From positions 1 through 12,695 of the forward strand of contig JAJQCI010000041.1 in assembly GCA_021202835.1 (NCBI GenBank): a stretch of DNA of 12,695 bases. The letters are read 5' to 3'. Shown piece by piece: positions 1 to 7,774 of the stretch. The translations under genes were made by a program, and so were the position numbers. The DNA comes from Clostridiales bacterium. Its GTDB lineage: Bacteria; Bacillota; Clostridia; Lachnospirales; CAG-274. The notes under the pieces were generated by a model. That model had not been told where the DNA came from, made no database searches, and saw only the letters and a program-made list of their open reading frames with translations. The first letter of the stretch is position 1. Every line of letters starts with the position of its first letter.

Positions 1-1367
1 GCCCTCTGGCGGCTTGTCAGCTCTAAATCTTCAAAGAATGTTTTAAGCTCCTTGACGGATTTTGCCGTTACGTCGGAAATGCTTAAATCTCCTATTGTTA
101 CCGCCAGATATTCAGGGCGAAGCCTTTTCCCCTTACAGGCAGGGCAGGTTATATTTGTCATATAGCCCTCATATTCCTTTTTGGAGCTTTCCGAATATGT
201 CTCGGAATATCTTTTGTTAAGGTTGTTGACGATTCCCTCAAAGAAAAAGTCATAGCTTTTTACTGTTCCGCCGCTTGTGAAAGTAACGGGAATGAATTCG
301 CCGCCGTTTCCGTACATAATGTAGTTTTTAGTCTCTTCGGGCAGGTCACAGTATGGGCAGTCAAGGTCGATATTATGGCGTTTTGAAAGCTGTTCAAAAA
401 GATTGTGGCTCATTGAGCCCTCGGTTGTTATGGCGTTCCAGCCATAGACGGCTATTGCCCCCTGGTTAAGAGAAAGCTCGGGAACAGGCACAATCAAATC
501 GGGATCGAAAATCATTTTTGCCCCCAAGCCGGCACACTCCGGGCAGGCCCCATGGGGATTGTTAAACGAGAACATTCTGGGCTCTATTTCCTCTATGCTT
601 ATTCCGCAGTCGGGGCAGGCGAAATTCTGGGAAAATGTAAGCTCTTCCTCTCCCGTATCGATAAGAAGAATACCCCCTGTAAGGGCCATCGCCGTTTCAA
701 CCGACTGGGCAAGCCTTTTTTCAATGCCTTCCTTTACGATAAGTCTGTCTACAACAATTTCTATGGCGTGTTTTTTGTTTTTTTCAAGCTTTATTTCCTC
801 CGAAAGGTCATAGATTATGCCGTCGATTCTTACTCTGACATAACCGCTTCTTTTGGCGTCTTCAAGAATTTTAACGTGTTCGCCCTTGCGCCCTCTGACT
901 ACGGGGGCCAAAAGCTGAAGCCTTGTTCTTTCGGGAAGAGACATAATGTTGTCTACTATTTGGTCAACACTTTGTCTCTCTATAATCCTGCCGCATTTGG
1001 GGCAGTGGGGTATGCCGGCACGGGCGAAAAGCAGACGGAAATAGTCATAAATTTCCGTCACAGTGCCTACTGTTGAACGGGGGTTGTTGTTTGTTGTTTT
1101 CTGGTCGATTGAAATAGCCGGGGAAAGGCCGTCTATGCTGTCTACGTCGGGCTTGTCCATCTGGCCCAAAAACATTCTTGCGTATGAAGAAAGGCTTTCA
1201 ACATAGCGTCTTTGGCCCTCGGCGTAAATCGTGTCAAAGGCCAGGCTTGATTTTCCCGAGCCGCTTAAACCCGTAAAGACGTTCAGCTTGTTTCTGGGAA
1301 TGACAACATCTATATTTTTTAAATTATTTTCCCTTGCGCCTCTTATAACTATATTTTCATTTTCCAT
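1..1367 (-). CDS. uvrA: UvrA, excinuclease ABC subunit A (N-terminal 455 codons, runs off left edge)
   Basis: UvrA is the DNA-damage sensor of nucleotide excision repair. It is a dimeric ABC-type ATPase that scans DNA and loads UvrB. I translated the minus strand from the ATG at 1367 and the frame stays open to base 1. Residues 33-41 are the first Walker A (GLSGSGKSS), followed by the family block YAEGQRRYVESLSSYARMF. The first zinc finger is C251-x2-C254-x20-C275-x2-C278, spaced as in the family. CPACKGKRLRPE begins at C408. Full UvrA proteins are about 940 residues, so roughly the first half is here; the ABC signature and second ATPase half lie outside. The start is set by AGAGG at 1374-1378, six bases before the ATG, and by the family N-terminus (IVIRGARENNLKN). 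It lies 12 bases after the uvrB stop, in one operon. Two further CxxC pairs (122/125 and 337/340) are present. Identification is secure. Confidence 0.97.
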   Translation of the reverse strand, partial: MENENIVIRGARENNLKNIDVVIPRNKLNVFTGLSGSGKSSLAFDTIYAEGQRRYVESLSSYARMFLGQMDKPDVDSIDGLSPAISIDQKTTNNNPRSTVGTVTEIYDYFRLLFARAGIPHCPKCGRIIERQSVDQIVDNIMSLPERTRLQLLAPVVRGRKGEHVKILEDAKRSGYVRVRIDGIIYDLSEEIKLEKNKKHAIEIVVDRLIVKEGIEKRLAQSVETAMALTGGILLIDTGEEELTFSQNFACPDCGISIEEIEPRMFSFNNPHGACPECAGLGAKMIFDPDLIVPVPELSLNQGAIAVYGWNAITTEGSMSHNLFEQLSKRHNIDLDCPYCDLPEETKNYIMYGNGGEFIPVTFTSGGTVKSYDFFFEGIVNNLNKRYSETYSESSKKEYEGYMTNITCPACKGKRLRPEYLAVTIGDLSISDVTAKSVKELKTFFEDLELTSRQR

Positions 1368-1373
1368 ATTTTA

Positions 1374-1378
1374 CCTCT
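1374..1378 (-). promoter_or_regulatory. Ribosome binding site of uvrA in the uvrB-uvrA gap
   Basis: On the minus strand AGAGG, extended to AAGAGGT, follows the uvrB TAA almost immediately and sits six bases before the uvrA ATG. The whole uvrB-uvrA spacer is 12 bases, so there is no room for a separate promoter or terminator. uvrA translation must depend on the uvrB message unless a promoter lies inside uvrB. Confidence 0.8.
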
Positions 1379-1379
1379 T

Positions 1380-3362
1380 TTATAGCAGCAAAAGCTCATT
1401 CAGTTTCTTTATTTCATCTCTCAGCTCTGCCGCTTCTTCAAACTTAAGCTCTAAGGCAAGCTTCTTCATTTTTTCAGTTAAATCGTTTATCATAATCTTT
1501 ATTTCAGTCGGAGACATAGATTCCGGGTCTTTTTCAAGCTTAGCCGACTTTCTGCCTGTTACGGCTTCGGTGGCCTTTATAATTTCGTGAACCTTTTTTA
1601 TAATTGTTTTGGGAACTATGCCGTGTTCTTCATTATATTTCTGCTGAATGCTCCGCCTTCTGGCCGTTTCCTCCACGGCGTTTTTGATTGAGTCTGTCAT
1701 AACGTCGGCATACATTATAACCCTGCCCTCGGCGTTTCTGGCGGCTCTGCCCACTGTCTGAATAAGTGATGTTTCCGAACGGAGAAAGCCCTCCTTATCT
1801 GCGTCAAGTATGACAACAAGGGCCGTTTCGGGAATGTCTAGGCCTTCCCTCAAAAGATTTATTCCAACCAAAACGTCAAATTCACCCAGACGGAGATTTC
1901 TTATAATTTCCAGTCTTTCGAGAGTGTCAACGTCGGAGTGAAGATAATTTACCCTTATGCCGTTTTCCGAAAGATATTTGGTTAAGTCCTCCGCCATTTT
2001 TTTGGTAAGAGTTGTAATAAGAACTCTCCATCCCTTTTTTACTGTTTTGTTTATTTCCGTTATAATGTCGTCAATCTGGCCTTCTACAGGGCGGATTTCA
2101 ATTTCAGGGTCCAAAAGACCTGTAGGCCTTATAATTTGTTCAACAACATTTTCGGAATGTGACTTTTCGTATTTGTTGGGAGTGGCGGAAACGAAAAGCA
2201 TCTGGTTCATTTTGACTTCGAACTCCTCGAATTTAAGGGGACGGTGTCCAAGGTCAGACGCCAGGCGGAAGACGTAGTCCACAAGCGAGGGTTTCCTCGA
2301 CCTTTCGTAGTTATACATTCGGCCTACCTGGGGGATTGAAACGTGGGACTCGTCGGCTATTGTTATAAAATCCTTCGGGAAGTAATCTATGAGGGTGTGG
2401 GGTGTGCTGCCTTCTTCTCTGCCGGAGAGGTGTCTTGAATAATTTTCTATTCCGGAGCAGAAGCCCATTTCCTCCATCATTTCCAAGTCATAGTTTGTTC
2501 TTTCTTCTATTCTCTGGGCTTCTACATATTTTTCTTCGGATTTAAAAAATTTAACTCTTTCGTCAAGCTCTTCTCTTATTGCAGCTATGGCCTTAATCAT
2601 TTTGTCTCTGTTTATAACATAGTGGCTTGCCGGGTAGATACAGATGTGGTTTCGTCTGCCCTTTATGTCTCCCGTAAGAGAGTCTATTACGGAAATTCTG
2701 TCTACCTCGTCGCCGAAAAATTCGATTCTGTAGGCTGTGTCGGAGCTTTCGGCGGGGAAAATTTCGAGAGTGTCGCCTCTTACTCTGAACGTACCTCTTG
2801 TGAAATTTATGTCGTTTCTGTCATATTGAATTTCAACCAGCTTTTTTTGTATGTCGGTCATGTCTCTTATCATGCCGGGGCGGAGAGAAACACACATTTC
2901 GTTGTAGTCTATAGGGTCACCCAGGCCGTAAATACATGAGACACTGGCCACGATTATAACATCACGGCGTTCAAAAAGTGCGGCGGTGGCTGAGTGGCGA
3001 AGCTTGTCTATTTCGTCGTTTACCGAAGAGTCCTTGGCTATATATGTGTCGGAAGAAGGAACATAGGCCTCGGGCTGATAATAGTCGTAATAGCTTACAA
3101 AATATTCAACGGCGTTTTCGGGAAAAAACTCCTTGAATTCGTTGTAAAGCTGGGCGGCTAGGGTTTTGTTGTGGGCCAAAACAAGGGTAGGGCGGTTAAG
3201 CTGTTCTATTATGTTGGCCATGGTAAAGGTTTTTCCCGAACCTGTTACACCCAAAAGAGTTTGGTATTTACAGCCCTCTTTAAAGCCCTTTACAAGCTCG
3301 GCTATGGCTTCGGGCTGGTCGCCTGTGGGCTTATATGGCGAATGAAGTATAAATCTATCCAA
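1380..3362 (-). CDS. uvrB: UvrB, excinuclease ABC subunit B
   Basis: UvrB is the helicase-like subunit that UvrA loads at lesions. It verifies the damage and then recruits UvrC for dual incision. The 660 residues match the usual family length. Seen in order: Walker A GVTGSGKT at 38-45; the aromatic beta-hairpin YYDYYQPEAYVP from residue 91, which inserts between the DNA strands; the Walker B-type DESH at 337-340; helicase motifs SATP and VGRAARNAEG in the second half; and a C-terminal UVR coiled-coil motif at about 621-656 (LKFEEAAELRDEI), the contact for UvrC. The start is TTG, not ATG: AGGGAGG lies eight bases upstream at 3371-3377 and the protein begins with the family N-terminus (FILHSPYKPTGDQPEAI). 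It is flanked by the anchored protein gene 24 bases upstream and uvrA 12 bases downstream, all on the minus strand. All key residues are intact. Confidence 0.98.
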   Translation of the reverse strand: MDRFILHSPYKPTGDQPEAIAELVKGFKEGCKYQTLLGVTGSGKTFTMANIIEQLNRPTLVLAHNKTLAAQLYNEFKEFFPENAVEYFVSYYDYYQPEAYVPSSDTYIAKDSSVNDEIDKLRHSATAALFERRDVIIVASVSCIYGLGDPIDYNEMCVSLRPGMIRDMTDIQKKLVEIQYDRNDINFTRGTFRVRGDTLEIFPAESSDTAYRIEFFGDEVDRISVIDSLTGDIKGRRNHICIYPASHYVINRDKMIKAIAAIREELDERVKFFKSEEKYVEAQRIEERTNYDLEMMEEMGFCSGIENYSRHLSGREEGSTPHTLIDYFPKDFITIADESHVSIPQVGRMYNYERSRKPSLVDYVFRLASDLGHRPLKFEEFEVKMNQMLFVSATPNKYEKSHSENVVEQIIRPTGLLDPEIEIRPVEGQIDDIITEINKTVKKGWRVLITTLTKKMAEDLTKYLSENGIRVNYLHSDVDTLERLEIIRNLRLGEFDVLVGINLLREGLDIPETALVVILDADKEGFLRSETSLIQTVGRAARNAEGRVIMYADVMTDSIKNAVEETARRRSIQQKYNEEHGIVPKTIIKKVHEIIKATEAVTGRKSAKLEKDPESMSPTEIKIMINDLTEKMKKLALELKFEEAAELRDEIKKLNELLLL

Positions 3363-3370
3363 AAAAATTA

Positions 3371-3377
3371 CCTCCCT
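3371..3377 (-). promoter_or_regulatory. Ribosome binding site that fixes the TTG start of uvrB
   Basis: On the minus strand AGGGAGG lies eight bases before the TTG at 3362. It supports TTG as the true start, because no ATG occurs between it and the conserved UvrB N-terminus. A run of T residues fills the spacer. The site lies wholly in the 24-base gap after the upstream gene. Confidence 0.8.
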
Positions 3378-3386
3378 GTTATGACT

Positions 3387-4001
3387 TTAAGGCTTTGCCG
3401 TTTCACTTTCTGTTTCCGCTTCGGACTCTTTCGAAAGGGCGGCGCTGTAGGCTGCCGCAGCGGCGTTAAATCTGTTTGAAAGTGCAGTGTCACTTGATAT
3501 ACATATCATTGCCCTGCTTATGTATCTGGTTCTGCCCTGGTTTATAAATTCCATTATGTTGGCCGCAAGAGCCTCAACGTTAAAAACATAGCTTTTGCAG
3601 ACTTCTATAAGCTCCGTATTGTCATTATCATAGCGCTGTGAAAGCATCGTGTAATAGCTTATTTGATTAAGGCGAATGCTTTCAGCCACACTGTATAAAT
3701 TTTCGCTGTCGCCTGTGGCATTTGCCATATTGTTAACCTCGGCCTTGAGTCTTTCCATATAGCTTTTGGAATTCTTGAAAATATATCCGGAAAGATTATA
3801 TATGTCGGGCTCGTCTTCGGGTATCTCTTCGGTTCCCGAAATATCTTCAAGGGAAGCGCCGCTTTCGGCTTCTTCTTTTTCCAGCGGTGTAAAAACAGCT
3901 GTCCCCTTTTTTCCTGCGGCAATCTGAACCGCTATTAAAACAATCAGCGCAAGCAGAAGGGCGGCTAAAACAATATTTTCTCTGTTACAATATTTTTTCA
4001 T
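3387..4001 (-). CDS. Membrane-anchored protein of unknown function, first gene of the uvrBA unit
   Basis: I do not recognise this 204-residue protein. It has a short basic N-terminus (MKKYCNREN), one hydrophobic segment at about 10-29, then an acidic low-complexity linker rich in Glu, Ser and Pro (about 40-68). A probably all-helical domain follows (about 70-190), and the tail is polar and Glu-rich. There is no lipobox: the only N-terminal Cys is residue 5, before the hydrophobic stretch. The likely topology is one N-terminal anchor with the helical part outside the cytoplasm, which would physically separate it from UvrB and UvrA. The start is supported by GGAGGAG at 4007-4013, five bases before the ATG. 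It is the first gene after its promoter, 24 bases before uvrB, so it is probably co-transcribed with the repair genes. Its real gene status is well supported by the start signals and spacing; its function is unknown. Confidence 0.85.
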   Translation of the reverse strand: MKKYCNRENIVLAALLLALIVLIAVQIAAGKKGTAVFTPLEKEEAESGASLEDISGTEEIPEDEPDIYNLSGYIFKNSKSYMERLKAEVNNMANATGDSENLYSVAESIRLNQISYYTMLSQRYDNDNTELIEVCKSYVFNVEALAANIMEFINQGRTRYISRAMICISSDTALSNRFNAAAAAYSAALSKESEAETESETAKP

Positions 4002-4024
4002 TACAACTCCTCCAATATCAGTCT

Positions 4025-4053
4025 ATTTTAACACAAGGCCGCATAAAGTTCAA
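4025..4053 (-). promoter_or_regulatory. Sigma-A promoter for the anchored protein-uvrB-uvrA unit
   Basis: Read on the minus strand: -35 TTGAAC (4053-4048), a 17-base spacer, and -10 TAAAAT (4030-4025) preceded directly by TGT, which fits an extended -10 (TGn). The start of transcription would be near 4018, giving a leader of only about 17 bases that holds little more than the GGAGGAG site. I looked for a Gram-positive LexA box (GAAC-N4-GTTC type) over or next to it and found none, so SOS control is not visible here. Confidence 0.7.
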
Positions 4054-4135
4054 CACATAAAAATGGTTTTATACAACGGAATAAAAAAGTATGAAGCGGT
4101 TTAATTATGTCGGGCCTGCGTACCCGGTATTTTTG
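4054..4135. other. Spacer between divergent promoters, with a small GC-rich inverted repeat
   Basis: These 82 bases separate the two -35 boxes of the divergent promoters. Most is AT-rich with no open frame worth calling. One GC-rich patch stands out at 4111-4126, where CGGG and CCCG form the arms of a short inverted repeat with eight bases between them. It ends nine bases before the dnaE -35 box. It could be an operator for a dimeric protein, but the arms are only four bases long and may be chance. Confidence 0.35.
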
Positions 4136-4164
4136 TTGACAATTCGGGTTTATGATAATATAAT
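4136..4164 (+). promoter_or_regulatory. Perfect-consensus sigma-A promoter for dnaE
   Basis: TTGACA at 4136-4141, a 17-base spacer, and TATAAT at 4159-4164: both hexamers and the spacing match the sigma-A/sigma-70 consensus exactly. Transcription should start near 4171, giving a leader of about 54 bases before the dnaE ATG. It is divergent from the promoter at 4025-4053; the two -35 boxes are 82 bases apart. Confidence 0.88.
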
Positions 4165-4214
4165 TGTTGTTAAGTAAAACTGAAAAATTTTTAAGGCCAC
4201 ACAGCGGAAAACAG

Positions 4215-4219
4215 GGTGA
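4215..4219 (+). promoter_or_regulatory. Ribosome binding site that decides the dnaE start
   Basis: GGTGA pairs with the downstream part of the anti-Shine-Dalgarno sequence and lies five bases before the ATG at 4225. The in-frame GTG at 4216 falls inside this site and has no good site of its own upstream, so ATG 4225 is the better start. The difference is three residues. Confidence 0.6.
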
Positions 4220-4224
4220 GAAAT

Positions 4225-7200
4225 ATGGAAAATAAAAAATTCGTGCATCTGCACGTGCACACCGAATACAGCCTGCTTGACGGCTCTTCCAAAATAGGGG
4301 AGCTTATTTCACGTGTGAAAGAACTGGGAATGGAGTCAATCGCCATAACCGACCACGGGGTTATGTACGGATGTATAGATTTTTACAAAGAGGCTTTGAA
4401 ACAGGGCATAAAGCCTATTATAGGCTGTGAGGCCTATATTGCCAGCGGTTCAAGATTTAACAAGCAGAAATCGTCTGATAATTTTTATTATCACCTTGTT
4501 CTTTTGGCCAAGGACAACGAAGGCTATAAAAATCTGTCAAGACTTATTTCACTTGGTCAGATTGAGGGCTATTATTATAAGCCCAGAATAGATTTGGATA
4601 TTCTTAAAAAATATAAAACCGGTCTTATTTGTTTAAGTGCCTGTCTGGCAGGGCCCATATCGAAAACAATTCTTACGGGAACATATGAAAAAGCCAAGGC
4701 GGCGGCCCTTGTCTACAGAGATATTTTCGGAGAGGATTTTTATCTGGAACTTCAGGACCACGGCATTCCGGATGAAAAGACGGTCAACGCCGGGCTTATG
4801 AGAATACACGAGGAAACGGGAATTCCCCTTGTGGCCACAAACGACCTTCACTATGTAAAAAAGGAGGATGCGGCGGCTCATGACCTTCTTCTCTGTATAC
4901 AGACAAACACCAATGTTCTGGATGAAAACCGTATGAGATATGAGGGAGGGGCTTATTATTTAAAATCCCCCGAGGAAATGTATGACCTGTTTCCATACGC
5001 CGAAGAGGCCTGTGAAAACACTAATCTGATTGCGGAAAAGTGTAATGTTTCGTTTGAATTCAACAAATACAAGCTGCCTGTTTTTGATGTTCCCGAGGGA
5101 AAAACGGCCTATGAATATCTTTCGGAGCTTGCGGAAAGGGGAGTAAGGGAGAGATACGGCACTGTTACAAAGAAAATAGAGGAAAGACTCAGCTATGAAC
5201 TGGGAACCATAAAGCAGATGGGCTTTGTGGATTATTTCCTTATAACATGGGATTTTATAAGATATGCAAAGGAAAACGGCATAAGCGTAGGCCCGGGAAG
5301 AGGCTCCGCCGCAGGCAGTGTTGTTTCATATGCCCTTAAAATCACCGATATTGACCCGTTTAAATATAATCTTATTTTCGAAAGATTTTTAAATCCCGAG
5401 CGTGTAAGTATGCCGGATATTGACATCGACTTCTGTTATGAAAGGCGTCAGGAGGTCATAGAATATGTAAACGCCAAATACGGCGCCGACCACGTAGCCC
5501 AAATTATAACCTTCGGAACTATGGCGGCCAGAAACGCCATTCGTGACGTGGGCAGGGCTTTGGCCTTTCCCTACAACGACGTTGACAAAATAGCAAAGAT
5601 GGTTCCTATGGAGCTTCACATCACAATAAAACAGGCCCTTGAAAAAAATCAGGAGCTGAGACACGAATATGAAAACAACGAAGATGTAAAAAATCTTATA
5701 GATATGTCAATGAAGCTGGAGGGGCTTCCCCGTCACGCTTCAACCCACGCCGCCGGCATAGTTATCTGTGACAGGCCCATAATAGAATATGTTCCCCTTA
5801 ACAACAACCAGGGCGTTGTGACAACACAGTATACAATGACCACAATCGAAGAGCTGGGGCTTCTTAAAATGGACTTTTTGGGCTTAAGAACCCTCACAGT
5901 TATTCAGGACGCCTTTGACGAGATCGAGAGAGAATATAAAAAAGGGCTTACCGTAGACAGCGTTGACTACGGCGACAGCAGGGTTTTCGACCTTATTTCC
6001 TCGGGAAACACCTGCGGAGTGTTCCAGCTTGAAAGCGCCGGAATGCAGTCCTTCATGAAGGAGCTTAAGCCCTCCGATTTGGAGGATATCATAGCCGGAA
6101 TTTCTCTTTACCGCCCGGGCCCTATGGATTTTATTCCCAAATATATAGAGGGAAAAAACAATAAGGACAAAATAACATATATTCACCCCTCTCTTGAGCC
6201 TATTTTAAACACAACCTACGGCTGTATTGTCTATCAGGAGCAGGTTATGCAGATTGTAAGAGAGCTGGCAGGCTATTCATGGGGAAGAAGCGACCTTGTT
6301 CGCAGGGCTATGTCAAAGAAAAAAGAAGACGTTATGGCAAAGGAAAGGCAGAATTTTATATACGGTCTGGGAGACGACGTTCCCGGCTGTGTTAAAAACG
6401 GAATTCCGGCGGAAGCGGCGAACAAGATATTCGACGAAATGATAGATTTTGCCAAATATGCCTTCAATAAGTCCCATGCGGCGGCTTATGCCGTTGTGGC
6501 ATACAGAACGGCCTGGCTTAAGTGTTACTATCCCGTTGAATTTATGGCGGCTCTTTTGACAAGCGTTATAGATAACCCCAACAAGGTTATAGAATATATA
6601 GAAGAATGTAAGAAAATGAATATAGAAATTCTTCCTCCCGACATAAACGAAAGCTTTAACCGTTTCAGAGTTTACGGAAATAAGATACGCTATGCTCTTT
6701 CGGCTGTTAAAACCGTGGGAAGAAGTGTTGTTTTGGATATAGAAAACGAAAGAAAAACAGGGCCTTTTTCAAGCTTGACTTCTTTTATTAACCGTATGTC
6801 GGGAAGGATTAATTCGAAAGCAGTCGAAAACCTTATAAAATGCGGAGCGTTTGACTCTCTCGGGGGAAAAAGAGCCCAGTATCTTCAGGTTTTTAAACAA
6901 ATAATGACAGGCTTCGGCTCGGCAAGGAAAAACAACATCGACGGACAGCTTAATCTTTTTGATGTTTCGGAAGATACGGATTTTGCAGACGATTTGCCTA
7001 AAACAGCCGAACTGCCTAAAAGACAGCTTTTGGCCTTTGAAAAAGAGGTTTTGGGAATTTATGTCAGCGGTCATCCCCTTTCGGAATATAAAGACGTTCT
7101 TAACCGCTATGCCTCCGTTTCAACTCTGGACTTTCCTCTTGATGACTCAGAGGAGGAGGGAAAGGTTAAAGACGGTGAAAGGGTTATTATAGGGGGGCTT

Positions 7201-7659
7201 ATAAACAGGGCGTCGATTAAATTTACCAAGAATGACAAAACAATGGCTTTTTTGACTCTCGAAGACCTGTTCGGAACAATAGAGGCTGTTGTGTTCCCCA
7301 ATACCTATGAAAAATTCAGCAGAGATATAAAAGAAGACGGAGTTGTTCTCATAGAAGGAAATGCACAGATTTCGGAAAATCAGACTCCCAAAATAATCTG
7401 CAATAAAATAACGCCCTATAATGAGCTTGAAAACAGAAATGTCACTGTTTGGGTTAAGATTAAAAAACAGGGCAGGGATATCCCAAGGGAAATCAAAAAT
7501 ATTATTTCCGAAAATCCCGGCCATGTTCCCGTGAAAATATATTATGAAGACACAAGAAAGCTTATGACCGTCAGCCGGGGCATAGACCTAAAGTCGGACG
7601 CTTTTGAAAAGCTGACCGAGCTTTTCGGCGGCGAAAAGGTAAAAAAGGTCAGGGCTTAA
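4225..7659 (+). CDS. dnaE: DNA polymerase III alpha subunit, DnaE1 type
   Basis: This is the catalytic alpha subunit of the replicative polymerase, a family C DNA polymerase. At 1144 residues it is normal for DnaE1. An N-terminal PHP domain (about 1-280) opens with VHLHVHTEYSLLDG and keeps the HxH pair (H10, H12), ITDHGVMYG and NDLHYV, so its metal-binding residues look retained. The palm carries GPGRGSAAGS near 356 and the catalytic aspartates of PDIDIDF (D398, D400), with the third at D550 in KMDFLGLRTL. YRPGPMDF and SHAAAYAVVAYRTAWLK mark the fingers. A helix-hairpin-helix region follows near 800 (ILPPDINES), then an OB fold at about 987-1035 (GGLINRASIKFTKND). Clostridia usually also carry PolC, so DnaE may share replication with it; that is family knowledge and cannot be seen here. 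No intrinsic terminator follows the TAA, so some read-through into the ABC operon is possible. Identification is secure; the start could instead be GTG at 4216. Confidence 0.97.
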   Translation: MENKKFVHLHVHTEYSLLDGSSKIGELISRVKELGMESIAITDHGVMYGCIDFYKEALKQGIKPIIGCEAYIASGSRFNKQKSSDNFYYHLVLLAKDNEGYKNLSRLISLGQIEGYYYKPRIDLDILKKYKTGLICLSACLAGPISKTILTGTYEKAKAAALVYRDIFGEDFYLELQDHGIPDEKTVNAGLMRIHEETGIPLVATNDLHYVKKEDAAAHDLLLCIQTNTNVLDENRMRYEGGAYYLKSPEEMYDLFPYAEEACENTNLIAEKCNVSFEFNKYKLPVFDVPEGKTAYEYLSELAERGVRERYGTVTKKIEERLSYELGTIKQMGFVDYFLITWDFIRYAKENGISVGPGRGSAAGSVVSYALKITDIDPFKYNLIFERFLNPERVSMPDIDIDFCYERRQEVIEYVNAKYGADHVAQIITFGTMAARNAIRDVGRALAFPYNDVDKIAKMVPMELHITIKQALEKNQELRHEYENNEDVKNLIDMSMKLEGLPRHASTHAAGIVICDRPIIEYVPLNNNQGVVTTQYTMTTIEELGLLKMDFLGLRTLTVIQDAFDEIEREYKKGLTVDSVDYGDSRVFDLISSGNTCGVFQLESAGMQSFMKELKPSDLEDIIAGISLYRPGPMDFIPKYIEGKNNKDKITYIHPSLEPILNTTYGCIVYQEQVMQIVRELAGYSWGRSDLVRRAMSKKKEDVMAKERQNFIYGLGDDVPGCVKNGIPAEAANKIFDEMIDFAKYAFNKSHAAAYAVVAYRTAWLKCYYPVEFMAALLTSVIDNPNKVIEYIEECKKMNIEILPPDINESFNRFRVYGNKIRYALSAVKTVGRSVVLDIENERKTGPFSSLTSFINRMSGRINSKAVENLIKCGAFDSLGGKRAQYLQVFKQIMTGFGSARKNNIDGQLNLFDVSEDTDFADDLPKTAELPKRQLLAFEKEVLGIYVSGHPLSEYKDVLNRYASVSTLDFPLDDSEEEGKVKDGERVIIGGLINRASIKFTKNDKTMAFLTLEDLFGTIEAVVFPNTYEKFSRDIKEDGVVLIEGNAQISENQTPKIICNKITPYNELENRNVTVWVKIKKQGRDIPREIKNIISENPGHVPVKIYYEDTRKLMTVSRGIDLKSDAFEKLTELFGGEKVKKVRA

Positions 7660-7706
7660 GTCGTTACAAAAGCCGGGTTAATTTATGAATTTTAATTAAA
7701 AACAGC

Positions 7707-7734
7707 TTGAAAAAACACATATGTCTGATATAAT
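7707..7734 (+). promoter_or_regulatory. Extended -10 sigma-A promoter for the ABC-GldG-DUF4340 operon
   Basis: -35 TTGAAA (7707-7712), a 16-base spacer, and -10 TATAAT (7729-7734) preceded directly by TGA, giving an extended -10. Transcription would begin near 7741, about 34 bases before the TTG start of the ATPase gene. This makes the four downstream genes a unit that can be transcribed apart from dnaE. Confidence 0.8.
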
Positions 7735-7759
7735 AGACTAGATAATTAAAGACATAATT

Positions 7760-7766
7760 AAGGAGG
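7760..7766 (+). promoter_or_regulatory. Ribosome binding site that fixes the TTG start of the ABC ATPase
   Basis: AAGGAGG lies eight bases before TTG 7775. It is a very strong site, and the next residues are the family N-terminus (IEVKNLTKRFG), so TTG is well supported over any internal ATG. Confidence 0.85.
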
Positions 7767-7774
7767 GAAACAAT

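Larger units (their letters stand above)
7660..7774 (+). other. Intergenic region between dnaE and the ABC operon, no clear terminator
   Basis: These 115 AT-rich bases hold the promoter at 7707-7734 and the leader of the ABC operon. A five-base inverted repeat straddles the dnaE stop (GGCTT at 7653-7657, AAGCC at 7670-7674), but it is short and has no T-run after it. The leader contains ATAATTAA twice in direct orientation (7742-7749 and 7754-7761, a 12-base period), next to the AAGGAGG site. These look like AT-rich leader sequence more than a defined operator. Confidence 0.6.

Noticed and set aside
552..1076. 174-codon plus-strand open frame
   Set aside because: It lies wholly opposite uvrA, whose minus-strand frame is continuous with clear family motifs. 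The plus-strand product has no recognisable feature and no good start signal.
4216..4224. GTG at 4216 as the dnaE start
   Set aside because: It would use up the GGTGA ribosome site and has only a weak sequence before it; ATG 4225 has the better signal and matches the family N-terminus. It cannot be fully excluded.
7653..7674. Possible terminator hairpin at the end of dnaE (GGCTT/AAGCC)
   Set aside because: The stem is five base pairs with a loop of about twelve, partly inside the coding region, and no run of T follows. It does not meet the form of an intrinsic terminator.
7742..7761. Direct repeat ATAATTAA x2 in the ABC operon leader as an operator
   Set aside because: Two eight-base AT-only copies in an AT-rich leader are easily due to chance, and one copy merges into the ribosome binding site.
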